Part shown: piece after piece, positions 1 through 8,660 of the stretch | How the letters are laid out: each line of letters starts with the position of its first letter | Numbering within the stretch: position 1 is the first letter of the stretch | NCBI RefSeq assembly: GCF_000829375.1 | Contig: NZ_AP014624.1 | Span: 4,960,001-5,024,000 of the forward strand | DNA: 64,000 nt | DNA from: Chryseobacterium sp. StRB126 | Lineage (GTDB): Bacteria > Bacteroidota > Bacteroidia > Flavobacteriales > Weeksellaceae | Direction of reading: 5' to 3' | The notes under the pieces: generated by a model | What the model was told of the DNA's origin: nothing | What the model saw: the letters and a program-made list of their open reading frames with translations, nothing else | Database searches by the model: none | Program-made: the position numbers and the translations under genes

Positions 1-2
1 GA

Positions 3-104
3 ATAAGTCTTTTGAATTTTAAAAATAATAAAATAGGACAACTTTTTGAGCTCATACCCAATCACATCCTTGAAAATCTTGATGAGTATTATCCAGCAAG
101 TTAA
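3..104 (+). CDS. C-terminal fragment of an unknown protein, cut by the window edge
   Basis: An open frame enters from the left edge and ends at a TAA at 102-104, giving about 33 residues that end in LDEYYPAS. The residues are mixed hydrophobic and acidic, as in a soluble protein tail, and no family is recognisable. It runs in the same direction as the lipoprotein gene 120 bases downstream. The gap holds no clear terminator. The call rests only on the open frame and plausible composition, so it could be chance. Confidence 0.4.
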   Translation: MSLLNFKNNKIGQLFELIPNHILENLDEYYPAS

Positions 105-226
105 TCTAACTCTATTTTTTCATGGTTTATCTTTCAGAAATACCGTTCAGAAGGGAAATTCAACGATTGAGGTAATACATTTTCCTTCTATTCTTTTTTT
201 ATAATATTTTAGTTCAAAAATAAACC

Positions 227-1243
227 ATGAAAAATAGCATTCTGTTTTTATCAGTATGTGTTATGCTTTCTTGCTCTACAAGAACACCATCCGCTATTAC
301 TAATAAAAAATTTGATTATAACAGATTAGAAAAAGTTGCCGATAGTGTGAAGGTTGAGAATATTGTCATTAAAAACCTGTTCAAGCATCAGCTTCTTGCT
401 CATAAAAATCAGCAATATGATTCTGTAAGGATCGTTAAAAATGTTTATCTGCCTCATAAAAAATTATGGGACAGCTGCTATGGGGTAATTTTCGGGGATG
501 AAAATGCTCATCTTTTCAACAATCCTAAAGGCATGATCGCCTGGAATAAATCGTTGTATGAAAAAAATAAACAAGAGTTTGAAGACAAAGCCAATATTAT
601 TTTAAGTATTGACCTTAAAAAACATTTTCAGAAAATCCTTATCCAATTCAATAAGCTGGTTCCCTATAAACCTAAGGCTAAAATAAGTTTAATCTTCACT
701 CCTATCACCGGAATTTCATTTGGTGGATGCAATGCTGAGCAATTTGCATTAGAACTTAACAATAAAGAGGTAGATATTCTTTACTCTCTTGAAAAGGCTC
801 TTCCCCATGAATTGAATCATCTGGTGTATGAACATTTCAGAAATACTGACAGCAATGGCCGATCTGCATTGAGCCAGGCAATAGATGAAGGGTTTGCCTG
901 CTATTTCACTTATGTCTTCTTTAACCGGAAAATGGAAAAACATGAAGCTGTTGAAAATATGTCAAAGGAGAATTGGAACTGGTATCTCAACCATGAAAAG
1001 GAAATATTCACAAAATTAAAACCTTATTTTGATGACAGCTCAGGGAATAATCCATTATTGAGAAATGATAAGCTGAAACTTTTTCCGGAGGCTCCAAAAT
1101 CTATGAATTATTGGCTGGGATTCAGAATTATTGAAAAATATGTTGAAATAAACGGCCCGGATTCCTGGAAGGATGTTTATCATTTAAGTGCTCGTGATCT
1201 TTTGGAAAAAAGTGGTTACGAAAAATATATAGACCGCTTGTAA
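227..1243 (+). CDS. putative HExxH zinc metalloprotease-like lipoprotein
   Basis: The 338-residue protein starts with a lysine-bearing signal peptide and a lipobox ending LSC near residue 16, so it is probably an envelope lipoprotein. Around residue 188 it carries HELNH followed by YEHF, and about 20 residues later DEGFACYF. An HExxH helix followed by a downstream glutamate is the pattern of gluzincin-type proteases and of the DUF2268 family of predicted Zn-dependent proteases. The tail has no T9SS domain. The start ATG lies directly before the signal peptide. The substrate is unknown, and it could be a catalytically weak relative. It stands alone, upstream of the DnaA-box region. Confidence 0.7.
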   Translation: MKNSILFLSVCVMLSCSTRTPSAITNKKFDYNRLEKVADSVKVENIVIKNLFKHQLLAHKNQQYDSVRIVKNVYLPHKKLWDSCYGVIFGDENAHLFNNPKGMIAWNKSLYEKNKQEFEDKANIILSIDLKKHFQKILIQFNKLVPYKPKAKISLIFTPITGISFGGCNAEQFALELNNKEVDILYSLEKALPHELNHLVYEHFRNTDSNGRSALSQAIDEGFACYFTYVFFNRKMEKHEAVENMSKENWNWYLNHEKEIFTKLKPYFDDSSGNNPLLRNDKLKLFPEAPKSMNYWLGFRIIEKYVEINGPDSWKDVYHLSARDLLEKSGYEKYIDRL

Positions 1244-1270
1244 GCATCTACAATTTTAAAATAAACAAAA

Positions 1271-1660
1271 TTTTCCACATTTACCACTATTATTTTCATC
1301 GAGAGAATATGAAAAACTATTGTTTACAGGAGTAATAGAAAAACATGTGGATAACTTTTCCACAATCCCTCAATCAGCAATTACCAAATGTGGATAACTT
1401 TTAAAAACCTTTACAAAACACTCAACAAAACACTAAAAACCAGTATATTAAATAATATAATTATCCACATAAAGTTATCAACACACAAAAATAATTGTGA
1501 ATAATTTTATGTGGATAACTTTTTTATATACCTATTCTGATTTATTATCAGGCATAAAATCATTCATTTTTTCAAACAACAAACATTACAATTAATTAAT
1601 AATAATTGTTTATAATTATTTTTTACGTAATTTTAAATAACAAAATAAATCACCATGAAC
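1271..1660. other. DnaA-box cluster with AT-rich flank, candidate replication origin (oriC-like)
   Basis: Four perfect copies of the DnaA box TTATCCACA occur within 175 bases: on the minus strand at 1346-1354, 1389-1397 and 1510-1518, and on the plus strand at 1461-1469. TTATTCACA (minus, 1496-1504) also fits the TTATNCACA consensus. One-mismatch copies lie at 1271-1279, 1356-1364 and 1475-1483. A stretch from about 1519 to 1660 is almost pure A/T and could be the unwinding element. The 600-base gap contains no plausible gene. Counter-evidence: no dnaA is in the window, and rpoB/rpoC at 58-64 kb point back toward this site, so they would be head-on to a fork leaving it. It might instead be a DnaA-titrating locus. 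Confidence 0.55.
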
Positions 1661-1846
1661 AGAAATATAAAAACCTATTTTATCTCTTAAAATGAGAAAC
1701 ACAAACTTCGTAGCACCCTGTACACTATACATTTAGTCCATTCCCTATCTCCTATATAGGTTGCTGTTAATACTTAGCCATTCCACTGCATCCATTGCTG
1801 AAGAAAGTGATACACAACAATGAAAACAATTTAATACCCTCATTCA

Positions 1847-2686
1847 ATGACAACAACTGACATTCAAAAAAACATTATTCCATATATTGGGGAAGCTGTT
1901 CCTTACATCAACATCCCGGGAAACAGTATTTTTAATGACCACGCGATTGAAACTGAGATATCCGGTCATGACTTTGGTAATGAGAATCTTACCCACCTGC
2001 TTAAAATACTAGCTTCATTGGGAAGCTGCAGCCTGTACAAACTACTGAATGATTCTTCCAAAGAAAAGATCTATTTCCTTGGAGAGAAATTAAGAATCCG
2101 AAAATTATCTTACAGCCCCCTTCCAGGTACTCTATCCATTACCGGTGGAAGTTATCTGGAATCAAAAAGAAAAGGGAAATCCTGCCTTAGCGCAAAAGAT
2201 AAGCAATCTGGAGAAATACTGTATTCTTTTGAACTGGATTACTACATCATCAACCAAGATTCATTCAAACTTTTTTATAAAGACTTTTTCAATGATACCC
2301 CCATTGAAAATTATAATGAAAAACTTCCTGAAGGTAAAATCAACACAACTGAAGACTACCATCATTTCAACATATCCATCAATCCTTTTAGCCTAAATCA
2401 ATGCAAAGGTCATTTTGAAAACTATCCAATTGTTCCTTTTGTTTTTGTTGCCAATTGTGTACTGAGAGAAATTTTTAACTTTTTAGGAAACCGTGACATT
2501 TATGAAATTGACAGCCTGGAAGGCTATGCCTCCAAAGCAATGCCCATTGGAACAGAATTTCTGGTTGAAGTTTTTCAACAAAAGTTCTTAAAGAATCTCA
2601 TCTACTTCAAATGCGAAATAAAAGACCGCTCCGGAAATTCTTATGCAGTGATGATTATCAACATCAAATCAGAAACAAAGAAATAA
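1847..2686 (+). CDS. hotdog-fold (FabZ/ApeI-like) protein
   Basis: The 279-residue soluble protein has, near residues 184-200, the segment CKGHFENYPIVPFVF. This resembles the GHFPxxPxxPGV helix of FabZ-type 3-hydroxyacyl-ACP dehydratases and carries the histidine expected in the active site. The length fits two hotdog domains; the N-terminal half is more divergent. Known relatives act in fatty acid, aryl-polyene or flexirubin pigment synthesis, but none of those genes is adjacent, so its acyl substrate is unknown. It is the first gene right of the DnaA-box cluster and ends in a good terminator. The assignment rests on one motif. Confidence 0.5.
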   Translation: MTTTDIQKNIIPYIGEAVPYINIPGNSIFNDHAIETEISGHDFGNENLTHLLKILASLGSCSLYKLLNDSSKEKIYFLGEKLRIRKLSYSPLPGTLSITGGSYLESKRKGKSCLSAKDKQSGEILYSFELDYYIINQDSFKLFYKDFFNDTPIENYNEKLPEGKINTTEDYHHFNISINPFSLNQCKGHFENYPIVPFVFVANCVLREIFNFLGNRDIYEIDSLEGYASKAMPIGTEFLVEVFQQKFLKNLIYFKCEIKDRSGNSYAVMIINIKSETKK

Positions 2687-2714
2687 ATTAAAAGAGTTTT
2701 TATCCATCATAAGT

Positions 2715-2750
2715 TCCCCTGAAAAGCGAAAACCTTTCAGGGATTTTTTT
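2715..2750 (+). terminator. rho-independent terminator
   Basis: An inverted repeat CCCTGAAA / TTTCAGGG (2717-2724 and 2735-2742) is followed by a run of seven T residues. It lies about 30 bases after the stop of the hotdog-fold gene. Confidence 0.8.
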
Positions 2751-2825
2751 GATCTATTCAAGATAAAATTAATATTTTTATATCACCCACTAATTCCATC
2801 TACAAAAGATTATAAAGAATAATAT

Positions 2826-2852
2826 TTGAAAACATATAGATGAATATCTTTG
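2826..2852 (+). promoter_or_regulatory. flavobacterial-type promoter for the metallo-beta-lactamase gene
   Basis: TTG at 2826-2828 and TATCTTTG at 2845-2852 match the flavobacterial -33 (TTG) and -7 (TAnnTTTG) elements with a 16-base spacer, slightly shorter than usual. Transcription from here would give a leader of roughly 80 bases before the ATG at 2938. Confidence 0.45.
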
Positions 2853-2937
2853 ACCAATTCATGGATTGGATAAAAAAAATACTTTTAACTCATCCGTTTA
2901 CAGATATTTTGTAATTTCATCCGCAGACAAAAAAGCA

Positions 2938-3693
2938 ATGAGAGTCATGAAAAGTATATTCGTCATCTTATTTTTTTTCATCCACTTAAGCTGTCATTCT
3001 CAGCATAAAAAAAACTTTAAAGCCAAGGAAATTTACACATCTGAAAACCTTATCATTACTCAGATTTCAGAGCATTCTTTTATCCATACTTCTTTTAAAC
3101 AAACCAATGACTTCGGTAATGTTCCCTGCAATGGGCTTATTGTAAAAAATGGCAGTGAAACCATTGTATTTGATACTCCAACAAATGATAAAGTTTCAGA
3201 AGAACTTATCCAATGGATTAATAAAACACTGCATTCAAAAATTAATGCGGTTATCCCGACTCATTTTCATGATGACAGCGCAGGTGGTTTACAGGCATTC
3301 CATAACCATAATATCCCTTCGTATTCGTACATGAAAACGATTGAATTAGCCAAAGAAAATAATTTTGTTGTTCCCCAAAACAGTTTCAAAGATTCTTTGA
3401 TTTTAAAAGTAGGCAATGAAAAAACAATTACAAAATTCTTCGGGGAAGGTCATACAAAAGACAACAGCGTAGGATATTTTCCGAGCGAAAATATTCTGTT
3501 TGGAGGCTGTCTGCTAAAAGAGCTAGAAGCCGGCAAAGGATATTTGGGAGATGCCAATGTTAAAGCCTGGTCTAGTACTGTTGAAAAAGTGAAAAAAGAA
3601 TTTCCTAATGTAAAAATTGTTGTTCCGGGCCATGGCGAATATGGAGACCAAAGCTTACTTGATTATACGATCAACTTATTCAAAATTCAATAA
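2938..3693 (+). CDS. subclass B1 metallo-beta-lactamase, putative lipoprotein
   Basis: Zn-dependent hydrolase predicted to open beta-lactam rings, probably including carbapenems. All B1 zinc ligands are visible: THFHDD (HxHxD), the histidine in GEGHTKDN, the cysteine in FGGCLLK and the histidine in VPGHG. The motif spacing and the FxTPTND strand match B1 enzymes such as CfiA, IND and NDM, but the sequence is not one of the well-known Chryseobacterium types (IND, CGB) as I remember them. The signal peptide MKSIFVILFFFIHLSC suggests lipid anchoring at the cysteine. The frame is open upstream to a TTG at 2866, but ATG at 2938 or 2947 precedes the signal peptide directly, so 2938 is used. Confidence 0.88.
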   Translation: MRVMKSIFVILFFFIHLSCHSQHKKNFKAKEIYTSENLIITQISEHSFIHTSFKQTNDFGNVPCNGLIVKNGSETIVFDTPTNDKVSEELIQWINKTLHSKINAVIPTHFHDDSAGGLQAFHNHNIPSYSYMKTIELAKENNFVVPQNSFKDSLILKVGNEKTITKFFGEGHTKDNSVGYFPSENILFGGCLLKELEAGKGYLGDANVKAWSSTVEKVKKEFPNVKIVVPGHGEYGDQSLLDYTINLFKIQ

Positions 3694-3804
3694 AAGCACC
3701 GATAGAAAACAAACGCTGTAAAAATAAACACCTTCACTTTCTATAGGCTTTTCGTACCTTAGTTTCCTTAAAATTATTTACACCTCAACATAAAATATAA
3801 TTCT

Positions 3805-4584
3805 ATGGAAAAATATGCAGTCTCTTCAGATGACCAAAAAATCCATTATAAGGAATCCGGAAACGGAAATATAGCAATCATTCTTATTCATGGCTGGCTC
3901 GGAAATACTGAATGGTGGGCCGATCAACAAAAATATTTCACCTCAAATTATCATGTCATCCAGCTGGATCTTGCCGGACACGGAAAATCTGATTCTTCCA
4001 GAAAAGACTGGACCAGTTCCCGGTATGCTGACGATATAAAAGCGGTAACTGACACTATAGATTCTCAGGAAATTATCCTTGTGGGACATTCAATGAGTGG
4101 GGCTTACGTTCTTGAAGCCTCATTAAAGATTCCAAAAGTAAAAGCTTTGGTTTTGATAGACACTTTGAAAAACCTGGATGAATCTTTCACTGAAGAACAG
4201 GCAGAAGAAATCATGTTTACTCATTACAGAAAAGATTTTAAATATGCTGTGGAAAACTTTCTTCCTCAATATCTTTTTGCAGAGCAAACACCGGTTGCCG
4301 TGAAAGAAAGATTACAATATGAGTTTCTTCAAAACGAACCGGAAAAAGCCATCAATGTCCTCCAACCCTTATACAAAACAGATTTCAGAGGCATTGCAGA
4401 ACAAGTTCAGATCCCGGTAGTAGCTATTAATTCGGATGCTTCGCCTACAAATCTTGAAAGCAACCGCAAGTATTTAAAGGATTATAACTATGTAACGATT
4501 ACAGGAGTTGGTCATTATCCTATGCTTGAAAAACCGGAAGAATTCAATATCATTCTGGACGGAGTGTTAAAAAAATTAATCTAA
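3805..4584 (+). CDS. alpha/beta-hydrolase
   Basis: The 259-residue cytoplasmic protein has the alpha/beta-hydrolase order: oxyanion-hole strand ILIHGWLGN near residue 28, nucleophile elbow GHSMSG near residue 93, a late aspartate region and the catalytic histidine in GVGHYPMLEKP near the C-terminus. There is no signal peptide. Family members hydrolyse esters, epoxides or C-C bonds; the substrate cannot be read from sequence. The DUF2200 gene follows after 16 bases and is probably cotranscribed. Confidence 0.85.
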   Translation: MEKYAVSSDDQKIHYKESGNGNIAIILIHGWLGNTEWWADQQKYFTSNYHVIQLDLAGHGKSDSSRKDWTSSRYADDIKAVTDTIDSQEIILVGHSMSGAYVLEASLKIPKVKALVLIDTLKNLDESFTEEQAEEIMFTHYRKDFKYAVENFLPQYLFAEQTPVAVKERLQYEFLQNEPEKAINVLQPLYKTDFRGIAEQVQIPVVAINSDASPTNLESNRKYLKDYNYVTITGVGHYPMLEKPEEFNIILDGVLKKLI

Positions 4585-4600
4585 ACATTCATAAAAAGCG

Positions 4601-4951
4601 ATGCAGAATACAAAAATATTCACCACTGCTTTTGCCAGTGTTTATCCATATTATATTCAAAAAGCAGAGAAAAAAGGGCGGACAAAATCTGAAGTTCATG
4701 AAATTATTCAATGGCTAACCGGTTATGATGAACAAGGAATTCAAGAACAATTAGAAAAGAGAACTGACTTTAAAACTTTTTTTGAACAGGCTCCAAGAAT
4801 GAACCCTAACGCTTCATTAATCAGAGGTATTATCTGCGGATATCGTATAGAGGAAATAGAAGATAAACTGATGAGAAATATCCGGTATCTTGATAAGCTG
4901 ATTGATGAACTGGGCAAAGGAAAAAAGATGGAAAAGATATTAAGAGAATAA
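4601..4951 (+). CDS. DUF2200 family protein
   Basis: The 116-residue soluble protein matches the DUF2200 pattern: an N-terminal [23 protein letters not shown] segment shared by this family, an [10 protein letters not shown] core, then [29 protein letters not shown]2200 proteins are small and widely distributed; their biochemical role is not established. It lies 16 bases behind the hydrolase gene, in the same direction. Confidence 0.85.
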   Translation: MQNTKIFTTAFASVYPYYIQKAEKKGRTKSEVHEIIQWLTGYDEQGIQEQLEKRTDFKTFFEQAPRMNPNASLIRGIICGYRIEEIEDKLMRNIRYLDKLIDELGKGKKMEKILRE

Positions 4952-5013
4952 TTTTAACTCATTCTAATTCATCACTAAATATTATTTTAAAATAGTAATC
5001 ATATTCAATACAA

Positions 5014-5652
5014 ATGACCAGAAAAGAAAGAACGGAAGACATTCTTAAAAAGGAAGGTATTACAATCAATTTTAACCTGCCTCATATAGAATCTGAAGAG
5101 GAAACTACCTTGAGAACCCCAAAAGAAATAGCAGCACGGGTTGCTATTCTTGCAATCACCAATTTTGTTGCTTTTAATACGATAGATTCAGAAACGGCAA
5201 CGGATTATATGATAGAGTATAATCTTTGGGAATACGTTACTCCTAAAGAAAAAGATTTTATATCTGAACCTACAGAAAACAAAAAATTTCAGGAAACATG
5301 GAAATGTGAATGTATTTGGGTTTTATTGTGGGCTTTAAAAATAGTAGATACCTTACCTTTCCCTGATGAATTATGCGACCTCAACAATATTCCTTTTGAA
5401 AAATATCCTGTAGGCGGAGACAGAAATCCTCATGATTTTATTAACGCTAACCATGAGATCCGCTCCAAATCTGAAATCCTTGATGCAAACGATTTATACT
5501 ACAGATACGATTGGGCCTGTGTAGATGCACGAATCAACAACAGAGAAATAACGCAGATACATCCGGGGATTGTCTATGAAAGACATTACGCTCTCAACTG
5601 GCTGATTAATTATATGGATCAGGAATGGGATCATATTTCCTGTGATACTTAA
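5014..5652 (+). CDS. DUF4272 domain-containing protein
   Basis: The 212-residue soluble protein has the DUF4272 layout: an N-terminal RKERTEDILKKEGI helix, RTPKEIAARVAILAITNFVAF, a tryptophan-rich centre (WKCECIWVLLWAL) and a C-terminal WACVDARINNREI with ERHYALNWLI. Function is unknown for the family. It follows the DUF2200 gene after 62 bases and precedes a membrane-protein trio, with no visible terminator on either side. Confidence 0.85.
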   Translation: MTRKERTEDILKKEGITINFNLPHIESEEETTLRTPKEIAARVAILAITNFVAFNTIDSETATDYMIEYNLWEYVTPKEKDFISEPTENKKFQETWKCECIWVLLWALKIVDTLPFPDELCDLNNIPFEKYPVGGDRNPHDFINANHEIRSKSEILDANDLYYRYDWACVDARINNREITQIHPGIVYERHYALNWLINYMDQEWDHISCDT

Positions 5653-5727
5653 GAAACGCTACAGTTCATTATAATAAACAGCAATTTATTAAGGACAGCT
5701 ACCCTTTCAATACTTAACACACCTTCA

Positions 5728-6696
5728 ATGAAAGACATACAAAAAGAAGATATTCAAATCCTTAGCAGGTATAGCAATCTCAACGAAAAGGAGATCAATA
5801 CTCTTCTTAAAAACAATATTTACAGCAGCCAGGAGGCCTGGCTAAAATTTCTTAAATTACTCCTTTTCAGCCTGGGAATTGGGTTTACGGTATCCGGAAT
5901 TATTTTTTTCTTTGCCTATAATTGGGCAGAATTACCAAAATTCGCAAAAATAGGGTTAACAGAGACCTTAATCATTGCCACCACAGGTTTAGCTTTACTT
6001 CCTAAAATAAATAATAACATCAGAAATATGATTCTCACCGGTGCGGCTGCCCTTGTGGGAGTTTTGTTTGCCGTATTCGGGCAGGTTTATCAAACCGGTG
6101 CAGATGCATATGATTTCTTTTTAGCATGGACAATTTTTATCACACTTTGGGTTATCATATCAGACTTCGCTCCTTTATGGCTTCTTTATGTCGTTTTAAT
6201 CAATACTACTCTTATTTTATATTCAGAGCAGATAGCCAAAGACTGGAATGAAAGTATCATTATACTCCTCCTTTTTATTCTTAATACTGTTATTTTGATA
6301 GGTTCTATCCTACTTTCTCATTATAAAAAGCTCAGCATTCCCAATTGGTTTACCAACATTTTATCACTGGCAGTGGTCAGTATATCAACCTTTGGGCTTT
6401 GTCTTGATTTTGTGGACAGCCACAAAACTTTATTATCTTTTTTAATTCCGCTCAGCATTATTACCTACGCTTTAGGTATCTGGTATGGCTTTAAAACAAA
6501 AAACAGCTTTTATTTTGCCATTATCCCTTTAAGCCTTGTCATTATTATCTGTTCTTTATTGTTTAGAATAGGAGACGATGAAGATATATTAAATGAAGGT
6601 ATGTTCTTATTAGTATTTGTTTTCGTTATTGCGAGCATCACCCTTATCATTAAAAATTTGATGAACCTTCAAAAAAAATGGAAAAATGAGAAATAA
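5728..6696 (+). CDS. DUF2157 domain-containing membrane protein
   Basis: A soluble N-terminal part of about 45 residues, including EIQILSRYSNL-like helices, leads into some eight to ten hydrophobic segments. FSLGIGFTVSGIIFFFAYNW near residue 50 fits the DUF2157 region. It is a predicted inner-membrane protein of unknown activity. Its end overlaps the start of the DUF4401 gene by 11 bases, so the two are probably translationally coupled. The association of DUF2157, DUF4401 and GDYXXLXY proteins is seen widely in bacteria. Confidence 0.82.
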   Translation: MKDIQKEDIQILSRYSNLNEKEINTLLKNNIYSSQEAWLKFLKLLLFSLGIGFTVSGIIFFFAYNWAELPKFAKIGLTETLIIATTGLALLPKINNNIRNMILTGAAALVGVLFAVFGQVYQTGADAYDFFLAWTIFITLWVIISDFAPLWLLYVVLINTTLILYSEQIAKDWNESIIILLLFILNTVILIGSILLSHYKKLSIPNWFTNILSLAVVSISTFGLCLDFVDSHKTLLSFLIPLSIITYALGIWYGFKTKNSFYFAIIPLSLVIIICSLLFRIGDDEDILNEGMFLLVFVFVIASITLIIKNLMNLQKKWKNEK

Positions 6697-7765
6697 AGAA
6701 AATATAAAAGAGCTGATGCATCATCTTCGTTCAGTAAGTGACAGGGAGATTCGTTTTGATGAAGAAGCAATTATGGCTGCCTATGAAGAGAAAAGTACCA
6801 ATCATCAATCACTGTCTATCAAAATATTATCTGTTTTTGGTGGAATTATGGCCTGTCTTGCCTTTTTAGGCTTTATTTTTATGGTTCAGGTTTTCGAATC
6901 GCAAATAGGAATCGGAATATTAGGAATGGTCTGTATTGCAGGATCCTCTTTTATCAGCAGAATAGCTGGAAAAACAATTATAGATACTCTGAGCGTCTCT
7001 TTTTTTATTACCGGTTTTTCACTTCTTGGTATTGCCCTCTCTACGGAAGGTGATAGCATCTATCCCGTATTCATAATCCTTGCATTGTGTACTTTATTTC
7101 TGGCACAAAACTATATTCTTTCCTTTATTTCCGTATTAATTATCAATGGAAGTATATTTGCTTTTGCCCAGATTAATCAGATTTTTACGCTTACACATGC
7201 TATCATTATTCTTCAGGCGCTCATTATCACTTTCCTGTTCCTGTGGGAAGCAAAAATAATAACTAAAAACAAAGTGTTATCTAAACTGTATGATCCGGTT
7301 CGCACAGGAATGGTCTTTTCCTTCATAGTTACCCTTGCCTTTTTAGGGTTCAAATCTTTTTTTCGCATTGGCAATGAAGAGCATTACTATTATGGCTCAA
7401 TACCATCTGTTGTCATTGTTATAGCCATTCTTTATGTTGTTTCTCATCTGTTCAAAACATTACAGGTTACCGATACAACTTATAAGATATTTCTGTATGT
7501 TCTTACTGCTTTATTTTTATTGCCTGCTTTATTAACACCAACCATACCGGGAGCAATTCTCATTATTCTGCTGAGTTTTTCAGTCAACTACAAAACCGGA
7601 TTTGTTTTAGGAATCATTGCTTTACTCATCTTTATCGGGAGGTTTTATTATGATCTTAATTTCACTTTATTAACCAAATCCATACTTCTGTTTACCTCAG
7701 GAATTATCTTTCTGGCAATCTATTTCTTTACCCACAAAAAACTGTCAGCACATGAAAAAATATAA
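6686..7765 (+). CDS. DUF4401 domain-containing membrane protein
   Basis: A 359-residue polytopic membrane protein. A cytoplasmic N-terminal stretch of about 45 residues is followed by roughly ten transmembrane segments. It sits between the DUF2157 gene (11-base overlap) and the GDYXXLXY gene (14-base overlap), the usual position of DUF4401 proteins. Its role is unknown. The overlaps argue that the three products form a complex or a pathway in one membrane. Confidence 0.8.
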   Translation: MRNKENIKELMHHLRSVSDREIRFDEEAIMAAYEEKSTNHQSLSIKILSVFGGIMACLAFLGFIFMVQVFESQIGIGILGMVCIAGSSFISRIAGKTIIDTLSVSFFITGFSLLGIALSTEGDSIYPVFIILALCTLFLAQNYILSFISVLIINGSIFAFAQINQIFTLTHAIIILQALIITFLFLWEAKIITKNKVLSKLYDPVRTGMVFSFIVTLAFLGFKSFFRIGNEEHYYYGSIPSVVIVIAILYVVSHLFKTLQVTDTTYKIFLYVLTALFLLPALLTPTIPGAILIILLSFSVNYKTGFVLGIIALLIFIGRFYYDLNFTLLTKSILLFTSGIIFLAIYFFTHKKLSAHEKI

Positions 7766-8240
7766 ATGGCTTATTATCATTGTCAATCTTGTTCTCTTAT
7801 TGGTCTATTTCAATTATTCAGTGGTAGAAAAAGAAGACCTATTAAAAAATGGACAGCCCATTTTATTAAAGCTAGCCCCTGTAGATCCCCGTTCACTGAT
7901 GCAAGGCGATTATATGAGCTTGCGATATGACATTTCCAATAACATTAATGCTGAAAAGATCCCAAGTCGTGGATATTGTGTAGTAACACTTGACCCAAAA
8001 GGTGTAGCACAATGGGTACGTTTTCAAAAAGACACAACCCCTCTGAAAACTGGTGAACACCTCATCAAGTACACTTCACCCAATCAATGGAACATTAATA
8101 TTGGAGCAGAATCTTTCTTTTTTCAGGAAGGACATGCCGATAAATATGATAAAGCAGCTTATGGCGGGGTCAAAACAGACAAAGATGGAAACAGTGTATT
8201 AGTTGGATTATATGATGAACAATTAAAACAGATTCAATAA
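7752..8240 (+). CDS. GDYXXLXY domain-containing protein
   Basis: The 162-residue protein has an N-terminal membrane anchor (LIIIVNLVLLLVYFNYSVV) and the family motif LMQGDYMSLRYDI near residue 52. The rest is predicted to be periplasmic. The ATG lies inside the end of the DUF4401 gene, so translation is probably coupled. A strong hairpin with a T-run follows the stop and ends this operon. Function is not established. Confidence 0.87.
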   Translation: MKKYKWLIIIVNLVLLLVYFNYSVVEKEDLLKNGQPILLKLAPVDPRSLMQGDYMSLRYDISNNINAEKIPSRGYCVVTLDPKGVAQWVRFQKDTTPLKTGEHLIKYTSPNQWNINIGAESFFFQEGHADKYDKAAYGGVKTDKDGNSVLVGLYDEQLKQIQ

Positions 8241-8266
8241 AATCCATTCATACCAAAAAATAGACT

Positions 8267-8298
8267 AAAAACCACTCCTACTTGTGAGTGGTTTTTTA
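8267..8298 (+). terminator. rho-independent terminator
   Basis: AAAACCACTC and GAGTGGTTTT arms enclose a short loop and run into six T residues, just after the GDYXXLXY gene. Confidence 0.85.
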
Positions 8299-8446
8299 TT
8301 TTAGAAACCAACCCTTCATTGATAAATCCTATCAAAAAATTCTTTTCTATCTCGAAAAAACTCCCGAAATTAGCGACTTGTGCATTAAATGTATTCAATG
8401 AAATAAAAATTTAAATTAATACATACAGTAAAACTTAGTATAAGTT

Positions 8447-8570
8447 TTCTTCGGGGCAGGGTGAAATTCCCTACCGGCGGTTACAGTCCGCGACTCCTTT
8501 CATTTGAAGGGACTGATTTGGTGAAATTCCAAAACCGACAGTTAAAGTCTGGATGGGAGAAGAAAATGAG
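8447..8570 (+). promoter_or_regulatory. FMN riboswitch (RFN element)
   Basis: The conserved RFN blocks are readable in order: GGGGCAGGGTGAAATTCCC, TACCGGCGGT, ACAGTCCGCGA, a variable stem, GGTGAAATTCC, AAACCGACAGT and TCTGGATGGGAGAAG. They form the six-stem FMN aptamer that represses riboflavin genes when FMN is bound. It lies directly upstream of ribB, about 90 bases before its ATG, as expected for the family. Confidence 0.95.
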
Positions 8571-8573
8571 ACG

Positions 8574-8610
8574 TACGGTAAGGTCCTTCGCAGGCCCTTA
8601 TGGTATCGTA
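8574..8610 (+). promoter_or_regulatory. hairpin in the riboswitch expression platform
   Basis: TACG/CGTA outer arms and TAAGG-T-CCT / AGG-C-CCTTA inner arms form an interrupted stem between the FMN aptamer and the ribB start. No strong T-run follows immediately, so control may act on translation or through an alternative fold, not as a simple terminator. Confidence 0.5.
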
Positions 8611-8660
8611 TTTCATTTCCATGTACCGAAGACTATTTTAACTTTTAAAAGTAAAATAAC

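Noticed and set aside
1244..1846. dnaA promoter instead of origin
   Set aside because: No dnaA-like protein is encoded on either side; the downstream gene is a hotdog-fold protein.
2861..2914. 17-codon frame (MDWIKKILL...) before the metallo-beta-lactamase
   Set aside because: Possible leader peptide, but there is no codon pattern, attenuator or conservation to support it.
2866..2937. N-terminal extension of the metallo-beta-lactamase from TTG
   Set aside because: It would bury the signal peptide; the ATG at 2938 or 2947 fits a lipoprotein start.
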